Of a DNA stretch of 64,000 nucleotides, positions 11,600 through 22,642 are shown piece after piece (position 1 is the stretch's first letter; each line of letters begins with the position of its first letter). Origin of the DNA: Sphagnum magellanicum. Its lineage: Eukaryota > Streptophyta > Sphagnopsida > Sphagnales > Sphagnaceae. Location: positions 25,613,223 through 25,677,222 of the forward strand of contig CM038907.1 of the NCBI GenBank assembly GCA_021904315.1, read 5' to 3'. A program made the position numbers and the translations under genes. The notes under the pieces were generated by a model, which saw nothing but the letters and a program-made list of their open reading frames with translations, did not search any database and was not told the origin of the DNA.

Positions 11600-12366
11600 G
11601 TTGCGGAATTGGGAAAGGCTTGGGGCACGCTCCAAGCTCTCAGCACTAAAAGGGGTAGAGGGGCGTGCTAAAGCTCCGAGATTGGACTAGGAAGAGGGAT
11701 AAGCTATTCACTCACTCGAACCTGCATCAAACCAACCAACAAGTTGGTTAATTCGCATTCTGGAGCACCCTTGGTGTTAAGACAAGCCACGGGGAACACT
11801 AGACTCACTTGACTCACCACGGCCCGGACTCGGATGAAGCCACCACCTTCCCCCATATAATATTCTCTGCGTTTCACCGTTGCACTTGCATCTGAATGGC
11901 ACTTTTCCCGGGATTCCCAAAGTGGAGTCCTAACACTATCCCGGTTTGGACTCCCGGGACTTTGGGTGCTCATAACTTCTCGCCCTAACCTCTAATTGGG
12001 ACGAGGTCTGAAGCAAACTTGTAGCCCTCATTAAGGGCTTTCCAACGGTGTGTTGCACTCTACCTGCACATACCGGGATCAAGTCGATTCCCGACTTTTT
12101 GTGGTTAGGAGTCAAATTACCAGTTTGATTCCTGACCTTTCTTTTGACCATAACTTGTGATACAAATGTCCAAATGGCTCATGTGAGGCCATTTTGGACA
12201 TGTACACTTCCAGACCTTTCCAACAGTATAAAGAACACTTCAATGCGAGGTGTTTTGACCCCTACAATTGAACTCTGAAGTTTTGGGAGTCCTAAAGGAT
12301 TCCGAAGTCCCATTTTCGGGAGTGTGAATGGCGACCTCACACTCCCCTCAAAATGGGGTTGTGACA
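11600..12366 (+). mobile_element. LTR copy B, 5'-truncated or worn
   Basis: It is collinear with the solo LTR at 6610-7487: GCTCCAAGCTCTCAGCAC, GGGGTAGAGGGGCGTGCTAAAGC, CCACCACCTTCCCCCATATAATAT and the GTCAAATTaCCAGTTTGATTCC segments match in order. It ends at GGGGTTGTGACA (12366), like copies A and C. The first 30 or so bases of the LTR do not match, and no target duplication is visible because the flanks are the 130-bp direct repeats D1 and D2. Confidence 0.75.
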
Positions 12367-12371
12367 TTTTT

Positions 12372-12506
12372 ACTAACAAAGTGTTTTTGACCACACCTTG
12401 TTTACATTGTTTCATTTCAAGAAAAGGGTTAGACATGCATGAACCTGCCCTCTTGTCCTGAAATGACTCCTTAACTTGGTTAGTTTCACCCATGTTGAGG
12501 GTCCTA
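12372..12506 (+). repeat. Direct repeat D2 flanking LTR copy B
   Basis: Second copy of the ~130-bp repeat at 11425-11556. It starts five bases after the LTR-like 3' end, so it may be the start of the internal region of that retrotransposon. No standard primer-binding site (TGGTATCAGAGC) is seen at the junction. Confidence 0.8.
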
Positions 12507-12774
12507 GTATAGTGCATGTAGAAGTTCGTTCCATATATGTCTTTGTGAAAAACCTTGCACAATAGAGCACAATATACAACATTGTTCAACTCATAAAACA
12601 ACAATGTCTACATGTACCATACATAAGATATGTATAGTATTCCACAAATGTAGCACTGCCTACTTCAACTATGTTTAATACATCAAATATACAAATTACC
12701 CTGACATCAAATGTGCATAATATGGCAATAGTATAAAATGTACATTATAACACAACAAAAAAAGTACAAGTTTA

Positions 12775-13195
12775 GGGTCCAACTACGCTATAGGAACCAC
12801 ATGTGCCCCTTTAGACAATTGTTTTATTATTAGGATATTTTTAGAATTTTAAAAATATGTCTTTCAAATAAAATTAAAGATCTTTAATAATAATATTATG
12901 TGAAGGTGTATATTAAAAAAATCCCAAAATTTTTCATCAAAAAATATTTTCAAATTGTGCTTTTAATGTCATAACTACTTTTAAGTAATGGTTACAAGAC
13001 GTTGAAATCCTTATATGTATTTTTCATTCATTAAATTGATTCCAAATTTTTATGATATGTACATAATGTACTCACAATAACATTTTGTAAAAAAAATTCT
13101 ATTTATTATTATCATGTTTTTTTATAATTTAAAGTTTAAAAAATTAAACAGTGGTTACAATTGTTAATGGTACATGTTAATATGATTACACCCTA
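12775..13195 (+). repeat. Diverged repeat, copy 2 (partner at 4560-5030)
   Basis: It is collinear with 4560-5030 and ends in the shared TGATTACACCC block (TTAATGGTACATGTTAATA before it). Here it is not followed by the coding block of the TE-like gene, so this copy is truncated on its right. Confidence 0.6.
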
Positions 13196-13935
13196 TACAA
13201 ACATCTACGAAAGCAACAAAAGTAACAACATAAAATTTATTAGGATTATCAACAAATGTGAAAACTACATAAAAAATAACTGAAAATTTGTTAAAAGTAT
13301 GAACAATTACAAAAACAACATAAGAACCATGTGTTAGTTCAGTATGAACACTTGTAAATACAACATAAAGAAAAACAAACAATGTTTTCAAAGTGACTAC
13401 AATTGCCAAAAAAAATATTAAGAATAACATTTGCAAGTATGAACAACAAACTTTGATACTAATCTTTATGAAAAACCATGGTGTGCATAGTGATAGATAT
13501 GTTCAATAGATACATAGAAGGTAAATTGATGGTGTATAAACTCATACACTATACATCAATGTAATCAATTCAAAATTTGAACTTGTATAAGTTGTTGTTT
13601 ATTGTATAAACACAAGATATATTGGACAACAAAGACCAACTATAAAAGGAACCATGAGTGTAGGCAATATGCAAATTACATTAAGTTCAAAATTTTGTAT
13701 TTTGTTGTTAATCAAATAGAATGTATCCAAGGGCATACCTATGTAGCAAATGGATCAAATGGAAAATACAACAACAAATGTATCCACTGCCAAAACACCT
13801 GAAACAAATCACCACAACAAATGAAATAGACTCAACAGACCTCCACAGTAGAGTGTAATACTCAATTAATGTAATAAATATAGTAGCATCAACAAAAAAT
13901 GACTTGATCACAAGGGAATGTAAGAAAAATACAAA
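13196..13935. other. Gene-free stretch with weak AACATAA-spaced repeats
   Basis: From 13220 to 13390 a CAACATAA-like motif recurs every 40-50 bases. This gives a long minus-strand open frame of repetitive Val/Phe (13164-13436), which I read as low complexity and not a gene. The rest shows nothing recognisable. Confidence 0.4.
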
Positions 13936-15533
13936 ATTTACCAACATTGGGACAATCTACCAATGCAATTTGCTTACGCAAATTGAGATGTTGCAACCAA
14001 GCCTCCTCACAACCTTTAGATACTTTTTTTTCTAGTAGCTCTTTGTTGAATTATTTGAAACCAAAACTTTTTTACCACTCAAAGGACATATTTGTCCTAC
14101 AATGAATATTTTCACACTTGCTACTTTGCTTGAAGTGTATCAAAACACACCAAGGGTGATATAGATGTCTACACAAAAAAACTACGATATCATTGTGTGG
14201 GAATCCACACAAACAAACAACACATGGTGCAATCTTTAAAAAACTAGGCCCAATGTCAAACTTCATATTTGAGTTGCATAAGGGATGAAGGTGCATTGTT
14301 GATCCATTACCTTTTTTTATGAGAGTAACAAGCTGCTCCCCCAAAGAATTGTATTACAAGTCACAAAACACCCTCCTTTGTTTTAACTCTCTAAGTTCGA
14401 TTTCTTTAAGGTCCAATTCAACCCCCATTTTTTGTATTATGTTTCATGCTTAATAATTAGGTTTTGAAAGCATTTTTCTTAGATTCTTTGAGCTATCAAT
14501 GCATCTGACTCCAACTTAAGCTTTTTATTGATCAGTTTAGGTGATGATACCTTTATTAGTTGGACCAAATCATAGGCATTTTCAATAGCAAAGTTGAAAC
14601 AAAGAGTTGACGCGTGTTGTCGATCCTTAGCTTCTAAGACCTTGTCTTCTCCTTCTCCTCCATCAAAAAAACTTGTACTAATTTCATTAACATTATGACA
14701 GTTCGCAGTTGGTCAATTAGCTTTTATTTCTCCTTCTATGCTCATTCAAAATTATTTTTTGAAGCTTCTAGTTCCATAAAAACAAGCTACAACAACTAAC
14801 CACCTCACTTTGTAATTTCAAAGTCCATTGTTTTGAAGCTTGTTATTGTTCAGGTACACACAAGTTTGTGGGAGTTTCAAGCTTTGTGTCATTGGCCTCA
14901 AGATTTTTTTCAACTTATGGTTCCCCTTTCAACCAAAGGACTTTATTAGCTTTCATCAAGTCCTTTATTTGAACCTCCATGTTGTTCATTCATTTAAAAT
15001 ACTTTCAACGTTGATTCGTATTGGTTTTTTCAACGAATGCAACCCAACTTATTACTTAATTGACCTTTTCTGCAACAATGCCCAATGCAAATTCCTTTGC
15101 AATCAATTTTGAATAATGCATCTTTGCTTTCCCATAGCATAGAGGCCAAATCTTTTCCACCTTTGCCTTGATGTCAAGATCTTGGCATTTTGTTTACCAA
15201 AACCTTGATCGTTGAATCGCCTTGCTAAAGGTCTAAACAAGTTTCTGCATAAGCAGGTCACGACCAACCTTCAATCTATGAGGGTTTATGCCTGAACTGT
15301 TCAACCCGATTTTCATGAAGTATGCGAAATCCCTTTTTAGTGGGGGTTTTTGAAGCCTCTTCATTTGAATTTCTATCTTTGCAACGAGGTCTTTCGACTT
15401 AGTGATAGAGTTTGAGTGCTTTGTGTCAAATGTGTCTTTGCTTTCATTATACCTTGCCTCATTAACTTAAGACTTGTCAACCTCATGACCCCAAAATCTT
15501 GTTTTTGTAGCTAAACTAACCATTGTTTACATA
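13936..15533 (-). pseudogene. Decayed ORF with coiled-coil-like body and RING-like C-terminus
   Basis: Reading the minus strand from ATG at 15533 gives long coding-like runs broken by stops and frameshifts: KSKDLVAKIEIQMKRLQKPP, DFAYFMKIGLNSSGINPHR, KAKVEKIWPLCYGKAKM, VLEAKDRQHASTLCFNFAIE and QLIKVSSPKLINKKLKLESD, then MGVELDLKEIELRELKQRR, and after one stop the best-kept part (14072-14344). That part has CVVCLCGF, CRHLYHPWC and CENIHCRTNM, i.e. C-x2-C ... C-x-H-x2-H-x2-C ... C-x4-C, which resembles a RING-type zinc-binding fold. After another stop the frame continues as FNKELLEKKVSKGCEEAWLQ and DCPNVGK. I do not recognise the family. A RING would suggest ubiquitin ligase activity, but the spacing is not classical. 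It may be a transposon-borne protein related to the element at 2.6-6.3 kb. At least six in-frame stops show it is dead. Confidence 0.6.
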
Positions 15534-17160
15534 AAATAAAAAATGACACAATGTTTGATCACTATAGCAGCTAAAAAAACTCAAATAGTTGAACAAAGAA
15601 TAAAAAAACACGTCATTTCAGCAATGCACAACAACCCAAAAACTTAAACAACAAGAAATCAAACAACTTTCGAGGTGGTGGTAAAATGAAAGAAGCGACC
15701 CCTAAGTGATAGGCCTACACAAACCTACACAACCAAACCATCGTGTAGATGAACAATTACCCACAATAAATGTGATGTGAAAAGGTAACTAAACCAATAG
15801 CATTTCAACATTTGTCTTACTACCTTTAATGGGAAACCATTTTAAGAAATGTTTTATGATTACTATTATCATCAATGACCTTTGCCAATAATGCACAAAT
15901 TATTTGAAGATGAGGATAAGCCCCATTATTAGTTTACTAATTGTGTCCCCTTGTTTTGAATTTTAAGTTTAAATATAAAGATAATATGGATAACTTAGTA
16001 CCATTGGATCATCATCCATGGACCAAAATAGTTTTGGCCAAAAGGGCCAATAGTGTACAAAACTTTGCAACTTGAATACTTTTAACATCCATTGTTTTCA
16101 AAAAAATCATTTACATCATAGCATGCAAACACCTTTAGTGTGTTTCTATGAGGTGTTGGGTTCAATTCTTAATGGATGCATGCCTTAATATATCTTGTAC
16201 AAATGCAATTTACGAACATGTACATCATGGTGAATACACAAACATGTACATCATGCTTAAATGGTGTCAAAACATTTTTGTCGACAAAATCAGGGAAGAA
16301 TTTTTTTTTTTTTTTTTTCATAGCATGTAAATTTGTCATGACATGTCATGACAAAAATGTAATATGTGAATCCATGATCCAGAAAAAAATTATATGATGA
16401 TGTGGCGCATTATTCCATGTCATGTCAACTTGGGACCTCGTATATCCATGTCATATTTTTTTAATTAAAAATTATCTAATGTAACATGCGATTATCCAAA
16501 ATGACTAAAAAACATTTCCCAGGTAGATAGAGGTGACACAAGGTGGACAAAAATAGAGAATGACTAAATAGGATTAAAACTATTGAAATTGAATTCAAAT
16601 TAGTTTTTAAGGAAATATTTGAGTTGATCTAAGAAACATTGTGAGGATGAGGAGATTATGAATAATAAGTTTTTTAGAAAATAGGGAAGAAGCAGCTCAA
16701 GGAGATTAAAAAACAATTTTTTGATGAGGAAGAATAATATTACTCTAGTATGTGTTTTGTTTTTGTTTTTTTTTTCGTAATTTTTTGTTTTTCTTTTCAT
16801 TGATATGAGAATTTGAGTTTGTTTAGAATTACTACAAAGTTAGAACTATGCAAATCTATATGCTATGATGGAGTTTTGTTTGAATTTTAATTTGATTCCT
16901 GTAGTTGTTTCAAAATAGATTCTGTATTTACAAAATAACATGTTAAAAAACAGATTCTAGATTTTATACAGTGTTGGAACATTAGTATTTATCATAAATC
17001 TATGAAATTAAAATCAAAGTCTGAATGTGGCAAGAAATTTAAAAAAAATTTTTTTGGGGGAAATTTGATGATTTTAACAAAATAAATAAATTACTGTGAC
17101 AAAATATTCCCATTCTATTTCTTTTTTTTTGCAATTTGGTGAAATTTCACCAAAAAATGT
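15534..17160. other. Gene-free stretch, AT-rich
   Basis: No coding signal was recognised. It includes an 18-base T run at 16301-16318 and a perfect palindrome at 16332-16355. CATGTCAT recurs between 16330 and 16460. Confidence 0.45.
16332..16355. repeat. Perfect 24-bp palindrome
   Basis: The sequence from TTTGTCATGACA to its exact reverse complement TGTCATGACAAA has no spacer. It contains two TCATGA cores. It stands in gene-free DNA just after a T run, and its role is unknown. Confidence 0.8.
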
Positions 17161-18534
17161 TGCTGAGAGCATCTCCACCCACACCCTCTATTTGGGCCTC
17201 ATTAGTGCTTACAAGGTCCAATTGTTCCCCAATCCTCACTATTAAACGTGAAAAGGTAAATAGGAAATAGTGAGAGATAATTTAAATGTCGTCACATGAG
17301 CCAATCATTAAGGCTGAACAATCAAAAGAAGTCCTTTACTGGCCCTCTTGGAAGGGAGTAGAGTGTGGACATATTCAGCGGCCAAGGCCCCAAACTGAGT
17401 TTCACACTATTCCACTGTTATTCTTCATCCATTTTATGGCTGTGGTCAGAGAACCATTTAAAGAGCTAATCCATTAACTACATCAGGAGAAGGCGAGTAC
17501 AGAGTTGTCAAATGGAAGGCAGTACGAAATTGTGTGTTTCCCAGGGGTTGGCTTTGAGCATACCACCTCTTATTTACATGTGCGCAATAAAGTTTTCAGT
17601 AAAGTCTGGCGATTAGGGGGCGAGAACGCCGAATTTCAGCATAATAGGGCATCAAATGCTTAACTGGGAATGAAATTTTAGAAAACGAAATAACAGGGAC
17701 CGAAACTAGTTGTTCCACCAATTTTGGTGGTAAACTGAGTTTCATCCCCTCGTTCTTTTTCTTGCGCGCCTCCACTCCTGCAACATATATTTTCACTGCT
17801 CCTACCTGTACAACAACTATAATTACTTTCAAACCTTGTGCATTAAATACTGAGATATAGTAAAATTTCATTACTTTGCATATACTGAAAGAGGGGATAG
17901 GGGATGAAAGAGAGGGTGACTTTACGGTTAAGTTTAATACTTTGAGGTATTTTTCATGTGCTCTAGAAAAGCCATGAGAAAGTGCACACGAAGGTCCTGA
18001 GTCTGACTCATGCTTACATTGACAAAATTACAACAAGGCCCAGACAGATCTTGCAAGCCTACCGTTTATTTGCAACATGTGCAATTTAGTCAGTCCATGT
18101 CCTTGTGTCCCGCCCCAAAGCCTGGAGGCTGGAACCCAATGGCCATGCTCCAGAGTCCATTGTGAAGGTGGCAAGAGGGATGGCTTAAGTGACAGCGAAG
18201 TAGGCATGGTCAAGCATGGCTTGAGAAAACATGAAGATTAATGTTATTCAAAGCCTGCTAGTCTCCAGGAACAGCGTAATGTCTCAATAGTCAATGCAAT
18301 GACTGCATGCTGCGCATGTATCGTGGTTGATGTCAGATTTGACATATATTAATTCAAATTTTCTTGTTGAAAAATTTGGGATATTTTTGTAGATGCCTGA
18401 AATTTGAATCACTTTGCCTAGGCTAATAATGAAACGAATTTGAAATTTGAAATTAGTTTCACTTCAATTAATCTGTAGAAAGCTGAAAGTACAGAAACAA
18501 CGGCCTTTTTATTTCTATGTGTATTTTGAGGGAT
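17161..18534. other. Gene-free stretch with higher GC, nothing recognised
   Basis: Base composition becomes less AT-rich here. A minus-strand open frame (17596-17871) reads KLSLPPKLVEQLVSVPVISF, which I cannot place. It could be a lost exon or non-coding RNA, but nothing in the sequence proves either. Confidence 0.35.
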
Positions 18535-18575
18535 CTCCCCCAGCAGAAGAACCCTATGGCATTATGCTGGGGGAG
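18535..18575. repeat. GC-rich hairpin, 11-bp perfect arms
   Basis: CTCCCCCAGCA (18535-18545) is followed after 19 bases by TGCTGGGGGAG (18565-18575). Just beyond lies a second small palindrome, GGGAGCTCCC. It is unusually GC-rich for this region. It could be the core of a small foldback element. Confidence 0.75.
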
Positions 18576-19152
18576 CTCCCCCAATTTTATAAGTTCCCCT
18601 TCCCCATGGAAATTTCTCTTTTTTATGAAATGCAAGGAAATAAAAAGAGAGTTGTTTACCTAAGGGGAGGTTCCTGTACTTGTGTGTTCTCCTGAGGTTT
18701 AGGAACACCAACAATAACCTTTTAAAAAAGTTATTTGAAAAATCAAACTATAGATATGTAATGCTATCCATCTATGCTTCAAGCTCTTTCACTAATGCAC
18801 TTGACCATCATTTCCATGATCTCAACATCTTAAGTGACTCTCCCAATCTTGATCCTTCTCATTAGTCTCTTCACATGTGCCACATGGATTGGCAAACAGG
18901 GCGCACTTGGCATTTGCTTTCACAACTAACTTTTCTCACTAACTTACATGTGCCTTGAAATTGTTGAGGCTCCCTAATATGTTGAAAACCTGGAAAATAA
19001 AAATTGGTGTAAAAATGCCTTGACATCCCAAAAACAAGCATTTAGGCACTTTGGGTTTCCAAACTGACAATGACATGTACAGTAGACAGATTTGAGATTC
19101 TTAACTAGTCTTTGTTTTTTAGGGGACAAAAAACCACCAATTGGCAAAACAT

Positions 19153-19175
19153 ACACACACACACACACACACACA
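19153..19175. repeat. (AC)n microsatellite
   Basis: About twelve AC units. It keeps frames open on both strands, which explains apparent short ORFs here. Confidence 0.95.
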
Positions 19176-19459
19176 AGGGACCTGCAATAGCCCCATTGTA
19201 AAACGACGGCCCAAATTTGGGTCAATTTGCCTAAATGTCATGGTGCCAAATGGCACCATCAACACTGTGAAAATCATTAGCCTCTTGTTCTATGTATGCT
19301 TTTATCATATACCAAGCAGTTAAACTCTAAGCACTGGTAGCAAGTCATAGTTAGCAGATCATTACAGACAGAGATGTTGGAAATGAAACGTGGTGAAGGC
19401 AAAAGACTAAAGACCTGTTTCAATTTGCCTTTGTTCTTTTGGGTGATTGTGGGGCAGAA

Positions 19460-19720
19460 CTTTGCTCAGACCATGTCACAGTGATTTTTTAAAAAAAATT
19501 CTTAAAATATTTATTTTTCAAATTTTGTGATATAGCTGAGGTTGTGATTATCCATAAGCCAATCACTTTAGCCAAATTTTTCTGTTAAAAATATGAAAAT
19601 ATATATATTTTAAAAACCTTATATATCTTTGGCTACCCTACTTGAATGATGTATTGAAATCTGGTGAATTTTTTAATAGAATTTATAGTTGTTTTTTTTT
19701 TCAGTTTTTATTGATTTTTT
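19460..19720. repeat. Dispersed TAGCCAAATTT-module, worn copy
   Basis: It contains CAAATTTTGTGATATAGC, a CCAATCA-like block and TTAGCCAAATTTTT in the same order as 47240-47320 and 47870-47950. It appears to be one copy of a degenerate repeat found mainly between 46.9 and 53.7 kb. Confidence 0.45.
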
Positions 19721-19911
19721 TCAGAAAATCATTGAATCTGCAGCAAAAAAATTCAGAAATTTTGCAACAGTGCAAAAGTTTGCACCCAAAATAAAAGCTG
19801 GTGGGGGACATTGAACTGATAAGGCTCCTATTTGGGTGGTATGACACCCCTAAGGGCCCTTGACAGCTGGATTTGACAAATTTGTGCTAATTTCAACAGA
19901 TTTTTACTGAG

Positions 19912-20152
19912 GGTAAGGCTCCCTATTTTGGGCATTATGGCTGTCAGCACCCTGCAGCCAAGGGCTGGTTTCAGGCATTATCATTGTAAGCTCTTTATAG
20001 ACCAGGGGAAGGTTAAGGCTCCCGCATTTTGAGCATTATTGTTGTACTCAAGGGGCTGTATTCAGGTATTATGGTTGTAAGCAACCACCCCTCCAGTGGG
20101 TGTAAGGAGATCACAACCACAATGCCCTCATGGGGAGCCTTACCCTATACTT
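19912..20152. repeat. GGTAAGGCTCCC repeat cluster with inverted copy
   Basis: A module GGTAAGGCTCCCTATTTTGG followed by GCATTATGGCTGT starts at about 19915. Related direct copies occur at about 19820 and 20012, and an inverted copy (ACAACCACAATGCCCTCATG then GGGAGCCTTACCC) lies at 20116-20151. The outer pair could fold into a stem with an internal loop of roughly 165 bases. It resembles a foldback or MITE-like structure sitting just 3' of the SEC14-like gene. Confidence 0.65.
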
Positions 20153-20208
20153 TGATTCACAAGTGGAGCTCATGTGCCAAACTGTGACACACAACTTGAC
20201 TTCCCCTC

Positions 20209-20214
20209 TTTATT
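20209..20214 (-). promoter_or_regulatory. Candidate poly(A) signal of the SEC14-like gene
   Basis: AATAAA on the minus strand, about 125 bases after the stop codon of the SEC14-like gene. The distance suits a plant near-upstream element. Confidence 0.5.
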
Positions 20215-20337
20215 TGATGGAATGAAATCAAGTTGATTGGCATGTACTTGGATTCAGTAGGATACAAACCTTCCTCTTACAGCAAATAAAGAGGTGCAAC
20301 TAGATAAAAGGCTCACAAACCCAACAGAAAGCTATGA

Positions 20338-22629
20338 CTATTCCAATTGTGACTCTAGCACAGGAGTCTCACCATCAGGGACAGGCTGAGGATCCTCGTT
20401 ATTCACTTCTGTGGAGTTGTCATGTTTCATCATGGATGCTGGATCCCCATTTTTGGGTTGTTGTACTTCACCAATGTTCCAGTAAGCAGCAGATTTCATG
20501 TCATCTTCTTCCATCAATTTAGCATAATCTTCATGCTTGTAATCAGCAGGGTTATCCAGTATGTGATTCAATTTATCTTTGAGAAGGAGCTCATTCACTT
20601 GCTTCATGGACTTGGGGTTCTTGGTGTAAACAAACTTCACTTTTTGAATTGATCTAGGGTCAAGGAATGGCTTCACAATCTGCAATCCAATTCATAGAGT
20701 GTATGAGATACATATACAACAAACACAGTTACTTAGTACACAGTTACAATCTCCCCAACATATGTGCTTACAACTCATTTATAAACGACTAAAATAGAAA
20801 CCAAAATCCCTCTTGAGAGAGGACCAAGTTTTGCATTTAAGTGCCTTGAAACACTGTGCATGAAGATGACCAATAAGCAAACCCTAAACAGCTGAAAAGG
20901 AGACAGGCAATAGCAGAAGGAAAGAAACAAATGATCCATGCAGCTAAAGGTGCATGGAATTGTTGTGATCTGGCCTGATGTGTAGGTCCTGCAAGTACAA
21001 GAGAATTCTGAGCCAAAGTCTTACTGTCCAGAAAGTTTCAAAAACACGTGGTGGGTTGAAAAGGATTGCAACATGAAGCCGCTCTGGGTAGTGATTTTGC
21101 AGGATGTTGGTAGCTTCACGAGCAGTCTTGATTGGGGTAGAATACTTGATCCCCCAACCTTTGAAATTAGCTAACAAAATTATTTGCTCCTGGCCAATTG
21201 GCAGGTTCAAAATTGCATTCTCGACACAGTAAACCAGGTGCTTGATATGCCCATCCATCTCACTTGTGTTCTGTACCAATCCAAGCAATCAATCATGAAA
21301 AGTCCGACTCAATATATACTCGGAGCCTCTGAAAACACAATCCATGAAGTTCCTCATAAACCCCAAAACCCCAAAACTTTAACCCAAGAGGATAACTTGC
21401 AAAATGCTTCACTCTCACAGACACAGTACCAATTAAGCCATTTGTATATCATCATTTACCTGCCTGGTGGGGTGTGAAACCAAGATAGTATGCCCTTGCT
21501 CGTCCAGACAGTTTACTCTATACATTTTCCCAGTCTCATGTTCCTGGGCTACTTCAGCCTGCAAAATCATGGAGCTGACAAAACATGAAAACTGACAAGG
21601 AATTCATCATGTGATATCCACATGCTGCAACCAAACATTGCAATGATGGTTGAAGTCAGATTCCCAAGAGCGTTTTGGTTGTGGCATGGATAAAAGAATT
21701 CAACCTAAATGCAGGCTAGCTAGAGGTGTATGAACACATCACAAGACATAAATAAGAAACATGTAGGAAACTCAAATTCCATTAAGATATGCACCGCCAT
21801 GCAGTGGTAGCTAAGGGACATAAAAGGAGTCATGAACTTGTCAACCAGTCCCTAGTAGCTAAAAATGTTCTTCTTACAACTTTCTAGGGTTTTGGACAAA
21901 CAAACCCATTGAATTTCTTCTGGCTTGAAATCTGATCTCCAATGGAGTGTACCCCTCAACATCTGCTCTGATTTCTTGACATTCCAATTGCGTGCCCGCA
22001 AGTAGCGCTTAAGGCATGCATCTGTTGCATATATTTCCGCACGCCCTGTTAGGGGCCCAAGTGCTGCTCGCAGCTCATTGACCTGTAAAAGCATTCCAGA
22101 GAACATATCCTCAGCCACATCATTGCACTAGTTAATTACAACAGAACATCCAATTGGAAGAAATATGGATTTGTTGCGGGGTTTCAAAGATACATGTATG
22201 CAATTTTAACCTATTGTTACAGAAGATCCAGAAATCAATAACCAAAGAATAAGAGACAGACATATTGAAACCAAGTTCCTCACAGAAGAGACCTTCACAC
22301 TTGACACCTAAACTGAACTTGCAAAACCTTATATGAAAACCTAACATTAAACCCCAAGATTCATACTGGCAACAGTACTGATCCGTGAACTCATAAAAGC
22401 ATCATGAATAGAATGCAATTGGATTTCAAAATGTACTTGACTTGTAAGACTTTAACTAGAAAACGAAATGAATAGAATGCAACCATGTAACCTCCGAACC
22501 TCAAGGCTAAGAGAATCGTATGGTTCATCGGTGGATCACCTTGACTTGCTCTTCAGCAGGTGAGGAAGGCTCATGATCCAAACTTCTGCTTCCAGAGTTG
22601 GTCCTGCTCTTCCTCAACACGTTCGTCAT
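20338..22629 (-). CDS. SEC14-like CRAL-TRIO domain protein, 5 exons, 317 aa
   Basis: Coding exons on the minus strand are 22540-22629, 21906-22082, 21460-21558, 21025-21270 and 20338-20679. All junctions obey GT-AG and every intron is phase 0 (for example donors GTTTGT, GTAAAT, GTAAGA). The joined frame is uninterrupted, 317 residues. A basic, Ser-rich N-terminus (1-30) leads into the CRAL-TRIO N domain (RAALGPL, TDACLKRYLRARNWNVKKSE, HWRSDFKPEEI, about 31-90) and the lipid-binding CRAL-TRIO domain (about 95-235: ETGKMYRVNCLDEQGHTIL, ILLANFKGWGI, HYPERLHVAILFNPPRVFE, FLDPRSIQKVKFVY). An acidic tail of about 60 residues follows and contains a YWNIG motif. Proteins of this group carry phosphatidylinositol or other lipids between membranes; the exact ligand cannot be read. 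The ATG at 22629 is the first one in exon 1 and follows a good 5'UTR acceptor. Length and domain layout are normal for small plant SEC14-like proteins. The gene looks functional. Confidence 0.93.
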
Positions 22630-22642
22630 GATCCCTCCTCTT

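Noticed and set aside
13164..13436. 90-codon minus-strand open frame rich in Val, Phe and Tyr, membrane-like
   Set aside because: The frame comes from short AACATAA-spaced repeats; low complexity, no start context, no family match.
14840..15112. 90-codon plus-strand open frame
   Set aside because: It is opposite the RING-like relic, whose minus-strand frame shows more consistent coding text.
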